From positions 558,001 through 622,000 of the forward strand of contig NZ_CP107036.1 of NCBI RefSeq assembly GCF_029542085.1: a stretch of 64,000 nucleotides of DNA, written 5' to 3'. Below are positions 56,004 through 64,000 of this stretch, one piece after another. Under the pieces are notes generated by a model. The model did not search any database. It worked only from the letters and a program-made list of their open reading frames with translations, and was not told the DNA's origin. Every line of letters begins with the position of its first letter. The first letter of the stretch is position 1. This stretch comes from Sphingobacterium sp. ML3W. Its GTDB lineage: Bacteria; Bacteroidota; Bacteroidia; Sphingobacteriales; Sphingobacteriaceae. The position numbers were made by a program, and so were the translations under genes.

Positions 56004-56576
56004 TTATTGTTTTAATTCTTTACGAATACGGCTCAACTGGGTAGGAGTAACACCAAGATAGGAGGCGATATGGTGTTGTTTGAGCCGCTTAAAGAGAGCC
56101 TGATTCTGATACAATTCAAGATAACGTTCTTTGGCTGATTCCCATTTCAGGTTGATTTCAAGAGGTTCTTTTTTTACGACCCAGTTTTTTTCCAGGTAGG
56201 CGATTTGGAAGAGTGCTAAGTCGTGATGTTGTGCTACCAATTCACGGAAAAGCTTGGCAGAATATTGAATAAGTTGTACATCTTCAAGCGCTACAATCGT
56301 GAAATTACTAGGTTTTTCTTCAATGATAGCTGCTGTGGATGCGCAAAAGCTGTTCTCTTCAAAAAATAATTTGTAAATGATGTCGCCTTCGGGATCCAGT
56401 TTGTAATAGCCCAATAAGCCACTATAAACAAAATAATAATATTTTGCATAGTCGCCAGCACGCAAGATCAATTCGTTTTTCTTATAGCTTTTGGGCTGAC
56501 AGATCTTTTTCAACGCTTCAATTGTTTGCTCGCTTAATGGGAAATATTTGTTCATTTCGAATAGCAGTTTTTCCAT
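56004..56576 (-). CDS. Crp/Fnr-family transcriptional regulator
   Basis: A 190-residue regulator with a cyclic-nucleotide-binding-like beta-barrel (about residues 20-125, LILRAGDYAKYYYFVYSGLLGYY) and a C-terminal winged helix (HHIASYLGVTPTQLSRIRKEL). No Fnr cysteine cluster is seen. The ATG at 56576 (MEKLLFEMNKYFPLSEQ) gives the family start. The open frame runs further upstream, but without family similarity. It lies upstream of the esterase-EamA pair on the same strand. The 444-base gap to the kinase (56577-57020) is AT-rich with no gene seen. Confidence 0.88.
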   Translation of the reverse strand: MEKLLFEMNKYFPLSEQTIEALKKICQPKSYKKNELILRAGDYAKYYYFVYSGLLGYYKLDPEGDIIYKLFFEENSFCASTAAIIEEKPSNFTIVALEDVQLIQYSAKLFRELVAQHHDLALFQIAYLEKNWVVKKEPLEINLKWESAKERYLELYQNQALFKRLKQHHIASYLGVTPTQLSRIRKELKQ

Positions 56577-57020
56577 TGTTAATTTCTCTGAATGTGATTT
56601 TTTATTGAAGTGTTGATACCGGTATTCAATGGTTAAAGTTACTGAAATATATATTGTGAGATGTACCTGATCGTTCTGCAGGGAAAAATTTGACCCATAG
56701 GAAATCCAACCTTTGAAATTTTGCATGTAGTGGCGTAAAAACACATTTTGAAATGTTGATAGATATGGCTATTTTTAAACCTTTCATACAATTGCAGTAT
56801 AGCCTTATTAGCTGCTTTTTCGTCTTGATTATAGTGTTGTTTTTTTGTGGTTAATGGTCAGTTTAATAGTGTTTTATAGCTTTGTTTGGCTATTAGTGCT
56901 TGAGGTGTATTGGTTCAAAGGAAAATAGTCAAAATACTAGAAAATGGTGTATAGAAGATGGAATGCAATTAAGCTGGCTGTGGATAGTATTGGATACATA
57001 TCTTTTGACAGATCACTAAC

Positions 57021-58103
57021 ATGAAAAATTCACAGGTAATCATCGGTTACGAAAATAGTCTTTTTATAGATTTTGTTGTCGATAAAAAATATCGTTGGAT
57101 TCGCCATTGTTTGTTGATCGGCGTGATTGTTGGAATTCATTTTTTGCCAAGCAAGAAGGCGGAAGTAGATCCTACGAGTAGCCTGTGGCGTCTTTTCGAG
57201 ACTTTGCTATCCATTACAATTCTGTTGAGTCTTTTTTACATCAATCATTATATCCTAATCCCTGTCTTTGTACTGAGAAGTCGGTTTTTAGCTTATGCGG
57301 GGAGTCTTCTTGTCGCTTATACATTTATTTTTTTAGTGTTGATGTATTTGGAGCGACAGGAATTGCGGTTTATCCAAAAGCCGGATCGATCCTACCTGGA
57401 TTGGGAAGATTATTTGATCATCGTTATTTTATTGACCATATTTATAGCAGCAGTCAGTAGCATGAAGCTATTTAAGGTATGGATTGTTAACCTCATTCGA
57501 TTCAAAGAATTTGAGAATAATACGCTGACGATCCAATTGGAGCAGCTTAAAAGCCAAATTAATCCTCATTTTTTGTTTAATACGCTCAATAATATCAATT
57601 TTCTGATTGATGAGAACCCCAAATTAGCTTCCAATGTACTGCTTAAATTAAGTGATGTACTCAGAAATCAACTTTATCTATCAAAGGGCGATTCCATCGA
57701 ACTGGGGAAAGAAATTGCAGTCTTAAAAAATATCCTCTTTATGGAGGATATTCGTAGGGATAAATTTGTCGTCGATTTTACTATTGACCAACAGATGGAA
57801 CAACTGCATGTTCCACCATTTCTATTTATTCCTTTTGTTGAAAATGTTGTTAAACATAGTGCACATCAGGCGATGGAAGGCGGGCAGCATGTGCAGATTG
57901 CGTTTTCAATTCAAGCTGAACGTATTTGTTTTACCTGTGTTAATCCGAAGAAAAGGAAAATGCAGGCTGCTGCGTATGGTGGTCTCGGATTGAGTAATAT
58001 CCAAAAACGATTAGAAATTTTGTATCCGAATAGCTATAACTTGCAAATTGATGATTTCGATGATAGGTATAAGGTGTTTTTAAGTATTCCGATGGGAACG
58101 TAA
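57021..58103 (+). CDS. LytS/YehU-type sensor histidine kinase
   Basis: A membrane-bound kinase of 360 residues with four N-terminal membrane helices (about residues 28-155), then a His_kinase domain with the phosphate-accepting H183 in INPHFLFNTLNNINF, and a short ATPase domain (FIPFVENVVKHS as N-box, YGGLGLSNIQKRLEILY as G-box). No periplasmic sensor domain is present, so it may sense within the membrane. The response-regulator gene starts seven bases after its stop. Confidence 0.93.
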   Translation: MKNSQVIIGYENSLFIDFVVDKKYRWIRHCLLIGVIVGIHFLPSKKAEVDPTSSLWRLFETLLSITILLSLFYINHYILIPVFVLRSRFLAYAGSLLVAYTFIFLVLMYLERQELRFIQKPDRSYLDWEDYLIIVILLTIFIAAVSSMKLFKVWIVNLIRFKEFENNTLTIQLEQLKSQINPHFLFNTLNNINFLIDENPKLASNVLLKLSDVLRNQLYLSKGDSIELGKEIAVLKNILFMEDIRRDKFVVDFTIDQQMEQLHVPPFLFIPFVENVVKHSAHQAMEGGQHVQIAFSIQAERICFTCVNPKKRKMQAAAYGGLGLSNIQKRLEILYPNSYNLQIDDFDDRYKVFLSIPMGT

Positions 58104-58110
58104 TAAGACT

Positions 58111-58833
58111 ATGGATAAGCTAAGTATTAAATACATTGTGATTGAAGATGAACCTTTGGCGAGGAGGGGGCTGGTAAAATTATTGAAAGGTTACGATTTT
58201 TTGGAATGCCTCGGCATGTATGGCAATACGGAAGATGCCCGTATGCTGATGGAGGAGCAGCCCCTTGACTTGATTTTTTTGGATATCAATCTACCAGAAG
58301 AAAGCGGTTGGGATTTTGCTCAATTTATCCCGGCCCATATACAGATTATATTTACAACTGCTTATCCCAATTATGCATTGGAAAGCTATGAACTGAATGC
58401 GTTGGATTATTTGTTAAAGCCTATTGCAGAGGATCGGTTGAAGAAGGCTTTGGATAAAGCCGTCAGCCATTTTCAACAAAAAGTGATGGAGAAAGGTATT
58501 GTACCGCCTACTGACCATATTTTTGTAAAGGCTGACCGTAAGCTTTTTCGCTTGGAGCTAAATGAAATTCAGTACATTGAAGCCATGAAAGATTATGTGA
58601 TGATCCATGCAAAAGATAAAAAATTAATGGTGGCAATGAATATAAAAACGATATTCAATCAATTGCCCAATACAGACTTTGTGCGGATCAATAAATCCTT
58701 TGTGGTCAATCTAAATAAAGTGGAGAGTGTAGACAGCCATTGGGTGACAATCGCCGGCTTTGAGATGCCTTTGGGGGCAAGTTTTAAAGATGATCTTTTG
58801 GAACGTATTAAAAAGCAGACTATCAATAGGTAA
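58111..58833 (+). CDS. LytTR-family response regulator
   Basis: The partner of the preceding kinase. A receiver domain (about 1-120) has acidic pocket EDE near residue 12, phospho-acceptor D58 in IFLDINLPEE, and the Lys in YLLKPI. A LytTR DNA-binding domain follows (about 140-238, with IFVKADRKLFRLELNEIQYIEAMKDYV split by short loops). Target genes are unknown. The convergent DUF4249 gene follows. Confidence 0.94.
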   Translation: MDKLSIKYIVIEDEPLARRGLVKLLKGYDFLECLGMYGNTEDARMLMEEQPLDLIFLDINLPEESGWDFAQFIPAHIQIIFTTAYPNYALESYELNALDYLLKPIAEDRLKKALDKAVSHFQQKVMEKGIVPPTDHIFVKADRKLFRLELNEIQYIEAMKDYVMIHAKDKKLMVAMNIKTIFNQLPNTDFVRINKSFVVNLNKVESVDSHWVTIAGFEMPLGASFKDDLLERIKKQTINR

Positions 58834-58861
58834 AAAGCAGGCTAGGCAGTGGCTATTAGTT

Positions 58862-58913
58862 ATTTCATCGTAAGGAAATGATCCCTTTTGGATACGTATC
58901 CTTACGACGAAAT
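58862..58913. terminator. Hairpin between response regulator and DUF4249 genes
   Basis: ATTTCATCGTAAGGA (58862-58876) pairs with TCCTTACGACGAAAT (58899-58913), with 14 of 15 paired and an inner ATCC/GGAT stem. There is no strong T-run, so it is a terminator by position and symmetry only. Confidence 0.6.
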
Positions 58914-58923
58914 CGCATCGAAA

Positions 58924-59709
58924 TTAATCCACTTGAACGCTTTTGGTAGAGAAGGTATGCGCACTAAAACAGCCAAGTGTGGTAGGACTGATGTTGGTAG
59001 GCGGGTTACTCGGTGTCACACCGGAATTGGCAGATTGCTGCATCAGGCTATACCAGTAGTTGTATACCGTTTTATCTACACAGAGCATTTCTACACGAAT
59101 ACGATCACCGGGGAATATATCGAGATCATCTGGACGCAATGTTAAATTGATCTTATTCCCATTGTTGAAGTCGTCGTTGACGGTATAAATATCTTTCAAT
59201 TGCTTGTCGTTTAGAAAAACGATAAATCTATACTGATTGATTTGATCGGCCGGATCCTTATAGAAGACTTTAATATTCCGTTTTTCCTTATCACCAAATT
59301 TTGGTTTTTCGACAGAAATAGAGTCCAGGGAAACGATTTGTGGCATTTGCGAAGTTGCCTGATATTTATCTTGATCAATGCGCACTTCCATTGTGTATGT
59401 TTCTCCTGGGGTTCCTTTCAATTGCTGTGTTTTGTATGTTCCGGCCTCCGTTTCCACGAAGATATATTCCTGCTGTTTCTGATCTCTGACGATGACCGTC
59501 GCTCCCCTTACTGCAGGGTAGTTGTTGCCGCCAGAGAAGGCTGCATTTCGGCTCAGTTTTATTTCTTGTTCTGTTGTTGTGTTATTGATGACGCCTTCAA
59601 TAACCAATCGACCGACTTCATCATTGACCTGAATGTCGATGACTTTCTCACAGGATGAAATGAAGGCTGTAAGGATAATTATACTGGAGATAATAATACG
59701 ATGTTTCAT
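58924..59709 (-). CDS. DUF4249 lipoprotein
   Basis: A 261-residue lipoprotein (signal ending TAFISSC) of the DUF4249 family, starting with CEKVIDIQVNDEVGRLVIEGVI. Family members follow TonB-dependent receptors and are thought to be surface-exposed partners. Function is otherwise unknown. It lies 128 bases after the receptor gene on the same strand, so co-transcription is likely. Internal beta-rich repeats are consistent with an immunoglobulin-like fold. Confidence 0.9.
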   Translation of the reverse strand: MKHRIIISSIIILTAFISSCEKVIDIQVNDEVGRLVIEGVINNTTTEQEIKLSRNAAFSGGNNYPAVRGATVIVRDQKQQEYIFVETEAGTYKTQQLKGTPGETYTMEVRIDQDKYQATSQMPQIVSLDSISVEKPKFGDKEKRNIKVFYKDPADQINQYRFIVFLNDKQLKDIYTVNDDFNNGNKINLTLRPDDLDIFPGDRIRVEMLCVDKTVYNYWYSLMQQSANSGVTPSNPPTNISPTTLGCFSAHTFSTKSVQVD

Positions 59710-59837
59710 ATATAAATATTTTATGAGCTTGCTATGCTCGGTTTGTCCTTGAAAAGGTCATAGGAAATACCCTGTTTATTTTCGTCAGCGTTTGTGTTTT
59801 TGGAATTGGGGTATTTCATGTTTTTTAGTAACAGGGG

Positions 59838-62165
59838 TTAAAATTTAAAATTCCAGGTAAAGGAGGGGATAGGGATACCGAAGATGCTTGTTTGGACAGC
59901 TTCCGTCGCATTAGCAACGGTTTTACTGTCTCTAAAGGCGATTCTGTAAGGGTCTTTATGTCCATAGACGTTGTAAATGCCAAATGTCCAGCTTGACTGG
60001 TAGCGTTTCCCCGGTTTCCCCTCGAAGGTGGCGGCGATATCCAAGCGATGTGATGCGGGCATACGATAAGCATTGCGCTCCGAATAGGAGAAGGTCGTAT
60101 TGCCGCCAACAGTGTATTTTCCCGTTGGGTATGTGACAGCCCTTCCTGTTCCATAAACGAAATTACTGGAGAAGGTCCACTTTTCATTGAGCTTATAGAT
60201 ACCAACAATGGATACATCATGGGTGCGGTCCTGTGTTGCAGGAAAGTACTTTCCGGCGTTGATCTCATCAAATTTGCGTTCGGTTTTAGACCAAGTATAA
60301 CCCACCCAGCCATTAAAACGGCCATATTTTTTCTTCAGAAATAATTCGACACCATAGGCTCGCCCTACGCCATAAACCAGTTGGGATTCGACGTCTTGGT
60401 TGACGAGCAATTGCGCGGCATCTTTATAATCGATTTGATTTTGTAGATTTTTGTAATAGACCTCCGCCGAGAACTCATATAGGTTATCTTTAAAGTTTCT
60501 GAAATAACCCGTGGAGATCTGATCGGCAATTTCGGGCTTGATATTCTTGCTGCTCATCACATAGAGATCCGTCGGACTGGCGCTTGTAGAGTTTGTCAAT
60601 AGGTGAATATTTTGTGTATTTCTATTGTACGAAGCTTTGATGGACTGTTGTTCATTGAGTAGATAACTTACACTAAAACGAGGTTCTAAATTGAGATAAT
60701 GTTGTACTAGCTCTCCGGATTTGTAATGTTGTGAGCCAATTGTATTGCCCGCCGCATCATAAGTACTAAAAGTTCCCGGACCAACCAGCAACATCGAGCT
60801 TAAACGCAGGCCATAGGCCATATTTAGTTTGTCGTTTACCTTCCAGTCGTCACTGGCGTAGGTCGCCATTTCGTAACCAAAGCGATGTTCGACATGTTTA
60901 TCGTTAAAACTGGAACTGGCGGTTGTTGTAATATCACCCGGTGCGATATCATGTCGGGTAACGTGCAATCCAAATTTTAGTGCATGGTCAGAACTTGCGT
61001 AATATTGGAAGTCCTGTTTAAAATTTAGATCGGTAATCTTAGATGTTGCTTTAAAGCCATCGTTGCGGTCCAAGCCTTCGATAACATAGTTAAATTTGCT
61101 ATAGACAACTGAGGTGTTTGAGAATAATTTATTGCTGAAGATATGGTTGAATCGTAGGGTTCCGGTTGCATTTCCCCAATTGGTGCCGAAAATATCCTGC
61201 AGCCCCAATACATCTTTACCAAAATATCCGGAGAGATAGATCGCATTTTTATCGTTGAATCTATAGTTGACCTTCGCATTGATATCATAAAAGTATAGCG
61301 TACTTTTATTAATTGTTGTATCCGAGGAGGCTTTCATAAAAAGATCCATATAGGTACGACGGGCAGATAACATAAATGAACCTTTGTCTTTAACCAGCGG
61401 ACCCTCTACTTTAATGCGGGAAGCAATTAATCCAATACCACCCTGAACAGTGGTTTTCTTGTTATTACCTTCATTCATTTTTACATCGAGCACTGATGAC
61501 AGCCGTCCTCCGTATTCAGCAGGCATACCGCCTTTATAGATACTGACATCTTTGATGGCATCTGAATTGAACGTAGAAAAGAAACCGAGTAGGTGAGTGG
61601 CATTATAGACGGTAGCTTCATCCAATAAAATTAAATTTTGATCGGCACCACCACCACGGACATAGAAACCTGTATTTCCTTCGCCGGAGGTTTTAATGCC
61701 CGGCATTAATGTGATGCTTTTTAAAATATCGCGTTCACCTAAAACTACGGGAAGCTGATTGATCTGGTTCATATTGAGTTTTTCAACCCCCATTTGCGGT
61801 GAGGAAACATTTTTATTGTTACGTCTGTTGGATGAGATGACAACCTCATCCAGTAAGGTCTGTGATCGTAGTGTGAGATTAAGGGCTTGGTCTCTGTTTA
61901 ATTCAATCGTATCAATACGGGTATTGTATCCTACATAAGAGGTGGAGAGTAGATACCTTCCTTCGGGGGCAGCCATGGAATAGAAACCATAAGAATTACT
62001 GGAACTTCCAGATTGGGGTAGTTCGCGTAGTTTGACCGAAGCACCAATAAGTGTTTCTCCTGTTGATACGTCGGTGATTGTTCCGGATAATGTATAACGC
62101 TTTTGTGCGAGTGCGGTGCTGCCAAGTGAAATAGAAAGTAATAAAAAGGGTAATGATCTGAGCAT
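59838..62165 (-). CDS. TonB-dependent receptor with carboxypeptidase-like domain
   Basis: An outer-membrane receptor of 775 residues. A signal peptide (ending STALAQ) is followed by a carboxypeptidase-regulatory-like domain (LSGTITDVSTGETLIGASV, about 25-110), a plug (about 120-230, with FYVRGGGADQNLILLDEATV) and a 22-strand-type barrel ending in TWNFKF. It has no STN domain and so is not linked to a sigma/FecR pair. It is smaller than SusC and pairs with a DUF4249 lipoprotein instead of SusD, so its ligand is unknown. A hairpin lies just before its start codon. Confidence 0.92.
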   Translation of the reverse strand: MLRSLPFLLLSISLGSTALAQKRYTLSGTITDVSTGETLIGASVKLRELPQSGSSSNSYGFYSMAAPEGRYLLSTSYVGYNTRIDTIELNRDQALNLTLRSQTLLDEVVISSNRRNNKNVSSPQMGVEKLNMNQINQLPVVLGERDILKSITLMPGIKTSGEGNTGFYVRGGGADQNLILLDEATVYNATHLLGFFSTFNSDAIKDVSIYKGGMPAEYGGRLSSVLDVKMNEGNNKKTTVQGGIGLIASRIKVEGPLVKDKGSFMLSARRTYMDLFMKASSDTTINKSTLYFYDINAKVNYRFNDKNAIYLSGYFGKDVLGLQDIFGTNWGNATGTLRFNHIFSNKLFSNTSVVYSKFNYVIEGLDRNDGFKATSKITDLNFKQDFQYYASSDHALKFGLHVTRHDIAPGDITTTASSSFNDKHVEHRFGYEMATYASDDWKVNDKLNMAYGLRLSSMLLVGPGTFSTYDAAGNTIGSQHYKSGELVQHYLNLEPRFSVSYLLNEQQSIKASYNRNTQNIHLLTNSTSASPTDLYVMSSKNIKPEIADQISTGYFRNFKDNLYEFSAEVYYKNLQNQIDYKDAAQLLVNQDVESQLVYGVGRAYGVELFLKKKYGRFNGWVGYTWSKTERKFDEINAGKYFPATQDRTHDVSIVGIYKLNEKWTFSSNFVYGTGRAVTYPTGKYTVGGNTTFSYSERNAYRMPASHRLDIAATFEGKPGKRYQSSWTFGIYNVYGHKDPYRIAFRDSKTVANATEAVQTSIFGIPIPSFTWNFKF

Positions 62166-62171
62166 ACTGTG

Positions 62172-62212
62172 AATTTTTCACGAAAATAATGGTTAGTAAA
62201 CCGTGAAAAATT
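62172..62212 (-). promoter_or_regulatory. Leader hairpin of the TonB-dependent receptor gene
   Basis: A perfect 11-bp inverted repeat (AATTTTTCACG / CGTGAAAAATT) has an inner GGTT/AACC pairing. It ends six bases before the ATG at 62165, so it could control translation start or be an operator dyad. Confidence 0.45.
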
Positions 62213-62323
62213 TCTTTTATAGCAACATGGCTAGATATTATAGGAACCTATTGTTTTGACGACTTTTTAGTGAATCAAAATTGGCTGTGGCATCCAGTTT
62301 TTTTATTATACAAACTTATTTCT

Positions 62324-63112
62324 TTATTCTATTTCGGCCGAATACAGTAGATATTCGGTTCCATTGAGTCCTACGTATATGTATTTATTTAGATCACCAC
62401 GATAAGCAATGAACAACGGATATTGATGTACCCGTAAGGGATTATTATAGTATTCTTCTATGGAAGCATACTTTGCTTTGATCAGAATTTCACCTGTTTC
62501 CTTATTTTTTATGCCCTGGAGTAGCGTTTGTTCGTTGGAAAAATAGGTGCATGGTATCTCTGTGAATTTAGGATAATAAATCAATCGAATCCCTTCGTCA
62601 ATAAACATTTTATTTTTTTCTTTAAAGTCAGCCATGGACTGATCGTCAGGGAATGCGATTTGACCCGTTTGATTGTTCTTTATTTGTTGAAATAGGGTTG
62701 TATCATCCACCTTATTTATCGTATGTGATGTGGAATTTTTAAAGAGCTGAATGAGTGTTTCTCCAGTTTTAAAATCTGCTACATCATACTTATAAACCGG
62801 TTCACCATTTTTGTCGATACGGTAACGCTCACCATGGCGTTGAACCCAAGCGTATTCAGCTGATCCATACTTTACAATTTCGGGTTTGTTGACATGAAAA
62901 GTCTGGAAGTTGAAATCTTCTTCAAATAATCCGGCGCTTTCGTATATAGCTGGAAGTTTTAGGTCAAGAAGACTGTCACAGTAACCATATAGACTATCGT
63001 TTACCAAGACCGGAATTAAATCGGGGTAGGACAAATTAGTCGCTAGGGGTTTGGTTTGTGCATATGTAAAAGCACGTATGAATAAAAAAAGGAGAATGAA
63101 AGTAGCTCTCAT
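62324..63112 (-). CDS. Secreted protein, possibly WG-repeat-like
   Basis: A 262-residue exported protein with a signal peptide (MRATFILLFLFIRAFTYAQ). Segments such as DSLYGYCDSLLDLKLPAIYE, RYRIDKNGEPVYKYD and TGEILIKAKYASIEEY resemble WG-type beta-repeats, but the WG dipeptides themselves are absent, so the family call is weak. No partner is evident. The gene lies upstream of the TonB-dependent receptor with a 158-base gap. Confidence 0.65.
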   Translation of the reverse strand: MRATFILLFLFIRAFTYAQTKPLATNLSYPDLIPVLVNDSLYGYCDSLLDLKLPAIYESAGLFEEDFNFQTFHVNKPEIVKYGSAEYAWVQRHGERYRIDKNGEPVYKYDVADFKTGETLIQLFKNSTSHTINKVDDTTLFQQIKNNQTGQIAFPDDQSMADFKEKNKMFIDEGIRLIYYPKFTEIPCTYFSNEQTLLQGIKNKETGEILIKAKYASIEEYYNNPLRVHQYPLFIAYRGDLNKYIYVGLNGTEYLLYSAEIE

Positions 63113-63199
63113 TTGATTATGTTTTGTCTAATATATCAAAAATACAGTAAGATGAGCTGAATTATTATCCATGAAATCAGGGATTTTTAATCAGTCGTG

Positions 63200-63275
63200 A
63201 AACACTGGAAAAGCAGACTGTAAGTATATATGAAGTATCGATCAAGTATGGACTAAGTATTACTTTAGTCTTTCA
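63200..63275. repeat. Intergenic AAGTAT array with exact 11-bp spacing
   Basis: The hexamer AAGTAT occurs at 63222, 63233, 63244 and 63255, each exactly 11 bases apart. Weaker copies continue the phase (AAGCAG at 63211, TAGTCT at 63266). It lies in the 502-base gap 63113-63614, where I see no gene. No other feature is recognised in 63276-63614. Confidence 0.7.
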
Positions 63276-63614
63276 TACAAAGTACGCTGGGCATGCTTTT
63301 ATTGTACCTAATACCTAAGAAATATATACTATTGATGTCTTAGATAAGAAAATGCACAGTGAAAAAATACATTTACTTTGCAGATCCAACTATAGAAATA
63401 TGCTTCCGAAATGGGAAAAACCAATCTTTCGAATAGTTTGCCATTAGCGAGTTTTAAAGAACTGCATTTAAACCTTTTATAATAGATGCGCAAAAATTGA
63501 GGTCGTTAATCGGCGATAGGTCATATTCTATAATGGAATTCTGGCAATTACCTGATCTCTTCGTTCTGATAATGTACCGTATACTTCAATTACAGGTATC
63601 CCAAAATCTTCAAT

Positions 63615-64000
63615 CTAATCACGAATTACATTATCAACCTGGTTTCTAATTTTTGACAGTTCTATCTGATGGTTTGGTATCAGATCCGGTTCTTCAATAG
63701 GAACAAAGACAAAAAGATCAATTTCTGCAATAAGTGTCTGAGCTGTTTCATAGAAATGTTGGACATTTCTATGTGGATCAAGAACATGAAGATAAGCTAA
63801 GATGTCAATGGCACATCGGTCAAAGATTACATCGTCTCCACTTTCTAAAATCAGCTTGGCTGAACAATTAAATTGTGCAATGAAATCCTCGGGAGTGGGG
63901 ACTTCTGAAAATTCATAACCTGAAAATTCCAATTGATAATATGGCTCTAGTTCGAGCGTATACCCCAGTAGGTTTTCCAGAAGTTCTTTCGCCAATGTTG
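63615..64000 (-). CDS. P-loop ATPase (AAA_28-like), C-terminal part
   Basis: The last 128 or so codons of a gene that continues past the window end. The frame is open to base 64000. The first visible residues, T-L-A-K-E-L-L-E-N-L-L-G-Y, look like the helix that follows a Walker A loop (GKTTLAKEL). DDVIFDRCAIDILAYL then resembles the Walker B/lid region of AAA_28-type NTPases, related to NadR-like and nucleoside-kinase-like proteins, and LFVFVPIEEPD follows. No function can be assigned without the N-terminus. The protein probably totals about 160-180 residues. Confidence 0.75.
   Translation of the reverse strand, partial: TLAKELLENLLGYTLELEPYYQLEFSGYEFSEVPTPEDFIAQFNCSAKLILESGDDVIFDRCAIDILAYLHVLDPHRNVQHFYETAQTLIAEIDLFVFVPIEEPDLIPNHQIELSKIRNQVDNVIRD

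Overview
The window is about 40% GC, and its gene families and signals point to a Bacteroidota genome, most likely Sphingobacteriaceae and probably Sphingobacterium. The evidence is a SusC/SusD pair with a FecR anti-sigma factor, DUF5686, DUF4249 and S46 peptidase genes, TAnnTTTG-type -7 promoter elements with few Shine-Dalgarno sites, and the pheT / coiled-coil gene / zapA / 6S RNA / rny order. The genus is inferred from the gene content, not from a database match.

Layout. 1-4040: pheT (5' truncated), a small coiled-coil gene, zapA, a probable 6S RNA and rny. 4100-9680: HAD phosphatase, a Mpo1-like membrane protein that lacks the family histidines, an ABC exporter pair, engB and a UbiA-type prenyltransferase. 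9690-15050: a PNGase F-like secreted protein ending in a (TTGA)n microsatellite, an Lrp/AsnC regulator divergent from a cysteine synthase, and a DsbD-like thiol transporter. 15050-20900: an intergenic array with 11-bp phasing, a DUF5686 outer-membrane protein, a long RluA-type pseudouridine synthase and Dps. 20967-28180: a glycogen operon (GH31 alpha-glucosidase, glgB, glgA, glgC), followed by a lipoprotein and an MtfA-type peptidase. 29850-36600: GH123-like protein, PoxB, a small lipoprotein convergent with diacylglycerol kinase, and a PatB-type C-S lyase. 36680-42550: S46 dipeptidyl-peptidase (DPP11-like), oxyR with a ClC channel, and riboflavin synthase. 42560-43190: an intergenic region with a well-supported small RNA candidate.

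43190-53530 is a sulfatase polysaccharide-utilisation-type locus on the minus strand: FecR, SusC with an STN domain, SusD and two S1 sulfatases, with an ECF sigma factor beyond the terminator at the far end. The susC gene is broken near its 3' end by what looks like a duplicated CATT. 53780-64000: a small membrane protein, an EamA transporter, an esterase, a Crp/Fnr regulator, a LytS/LytTR two-component pair, a DUF4249 lipoprotein with its TonB-dependent receptor, a WG-repeat-like secreted protein, and the 3' part of a P-loop ATPase gene cut by the window edge.

No CRISPR array, prophage, insertion sequence, tRNA or rRNA was recognised. No wholly new multi-gene system is evident. The most unusual items are the roughly 80-nt sRNA gene with its own promoter and terminator (42823-42937), three intergenic regions with degenerate repeats at 11-bp spacing, the susC frameshift, the Mpo1-like protein without its histidines, and two genes whose -7 elements lie only four bases before the start codon.
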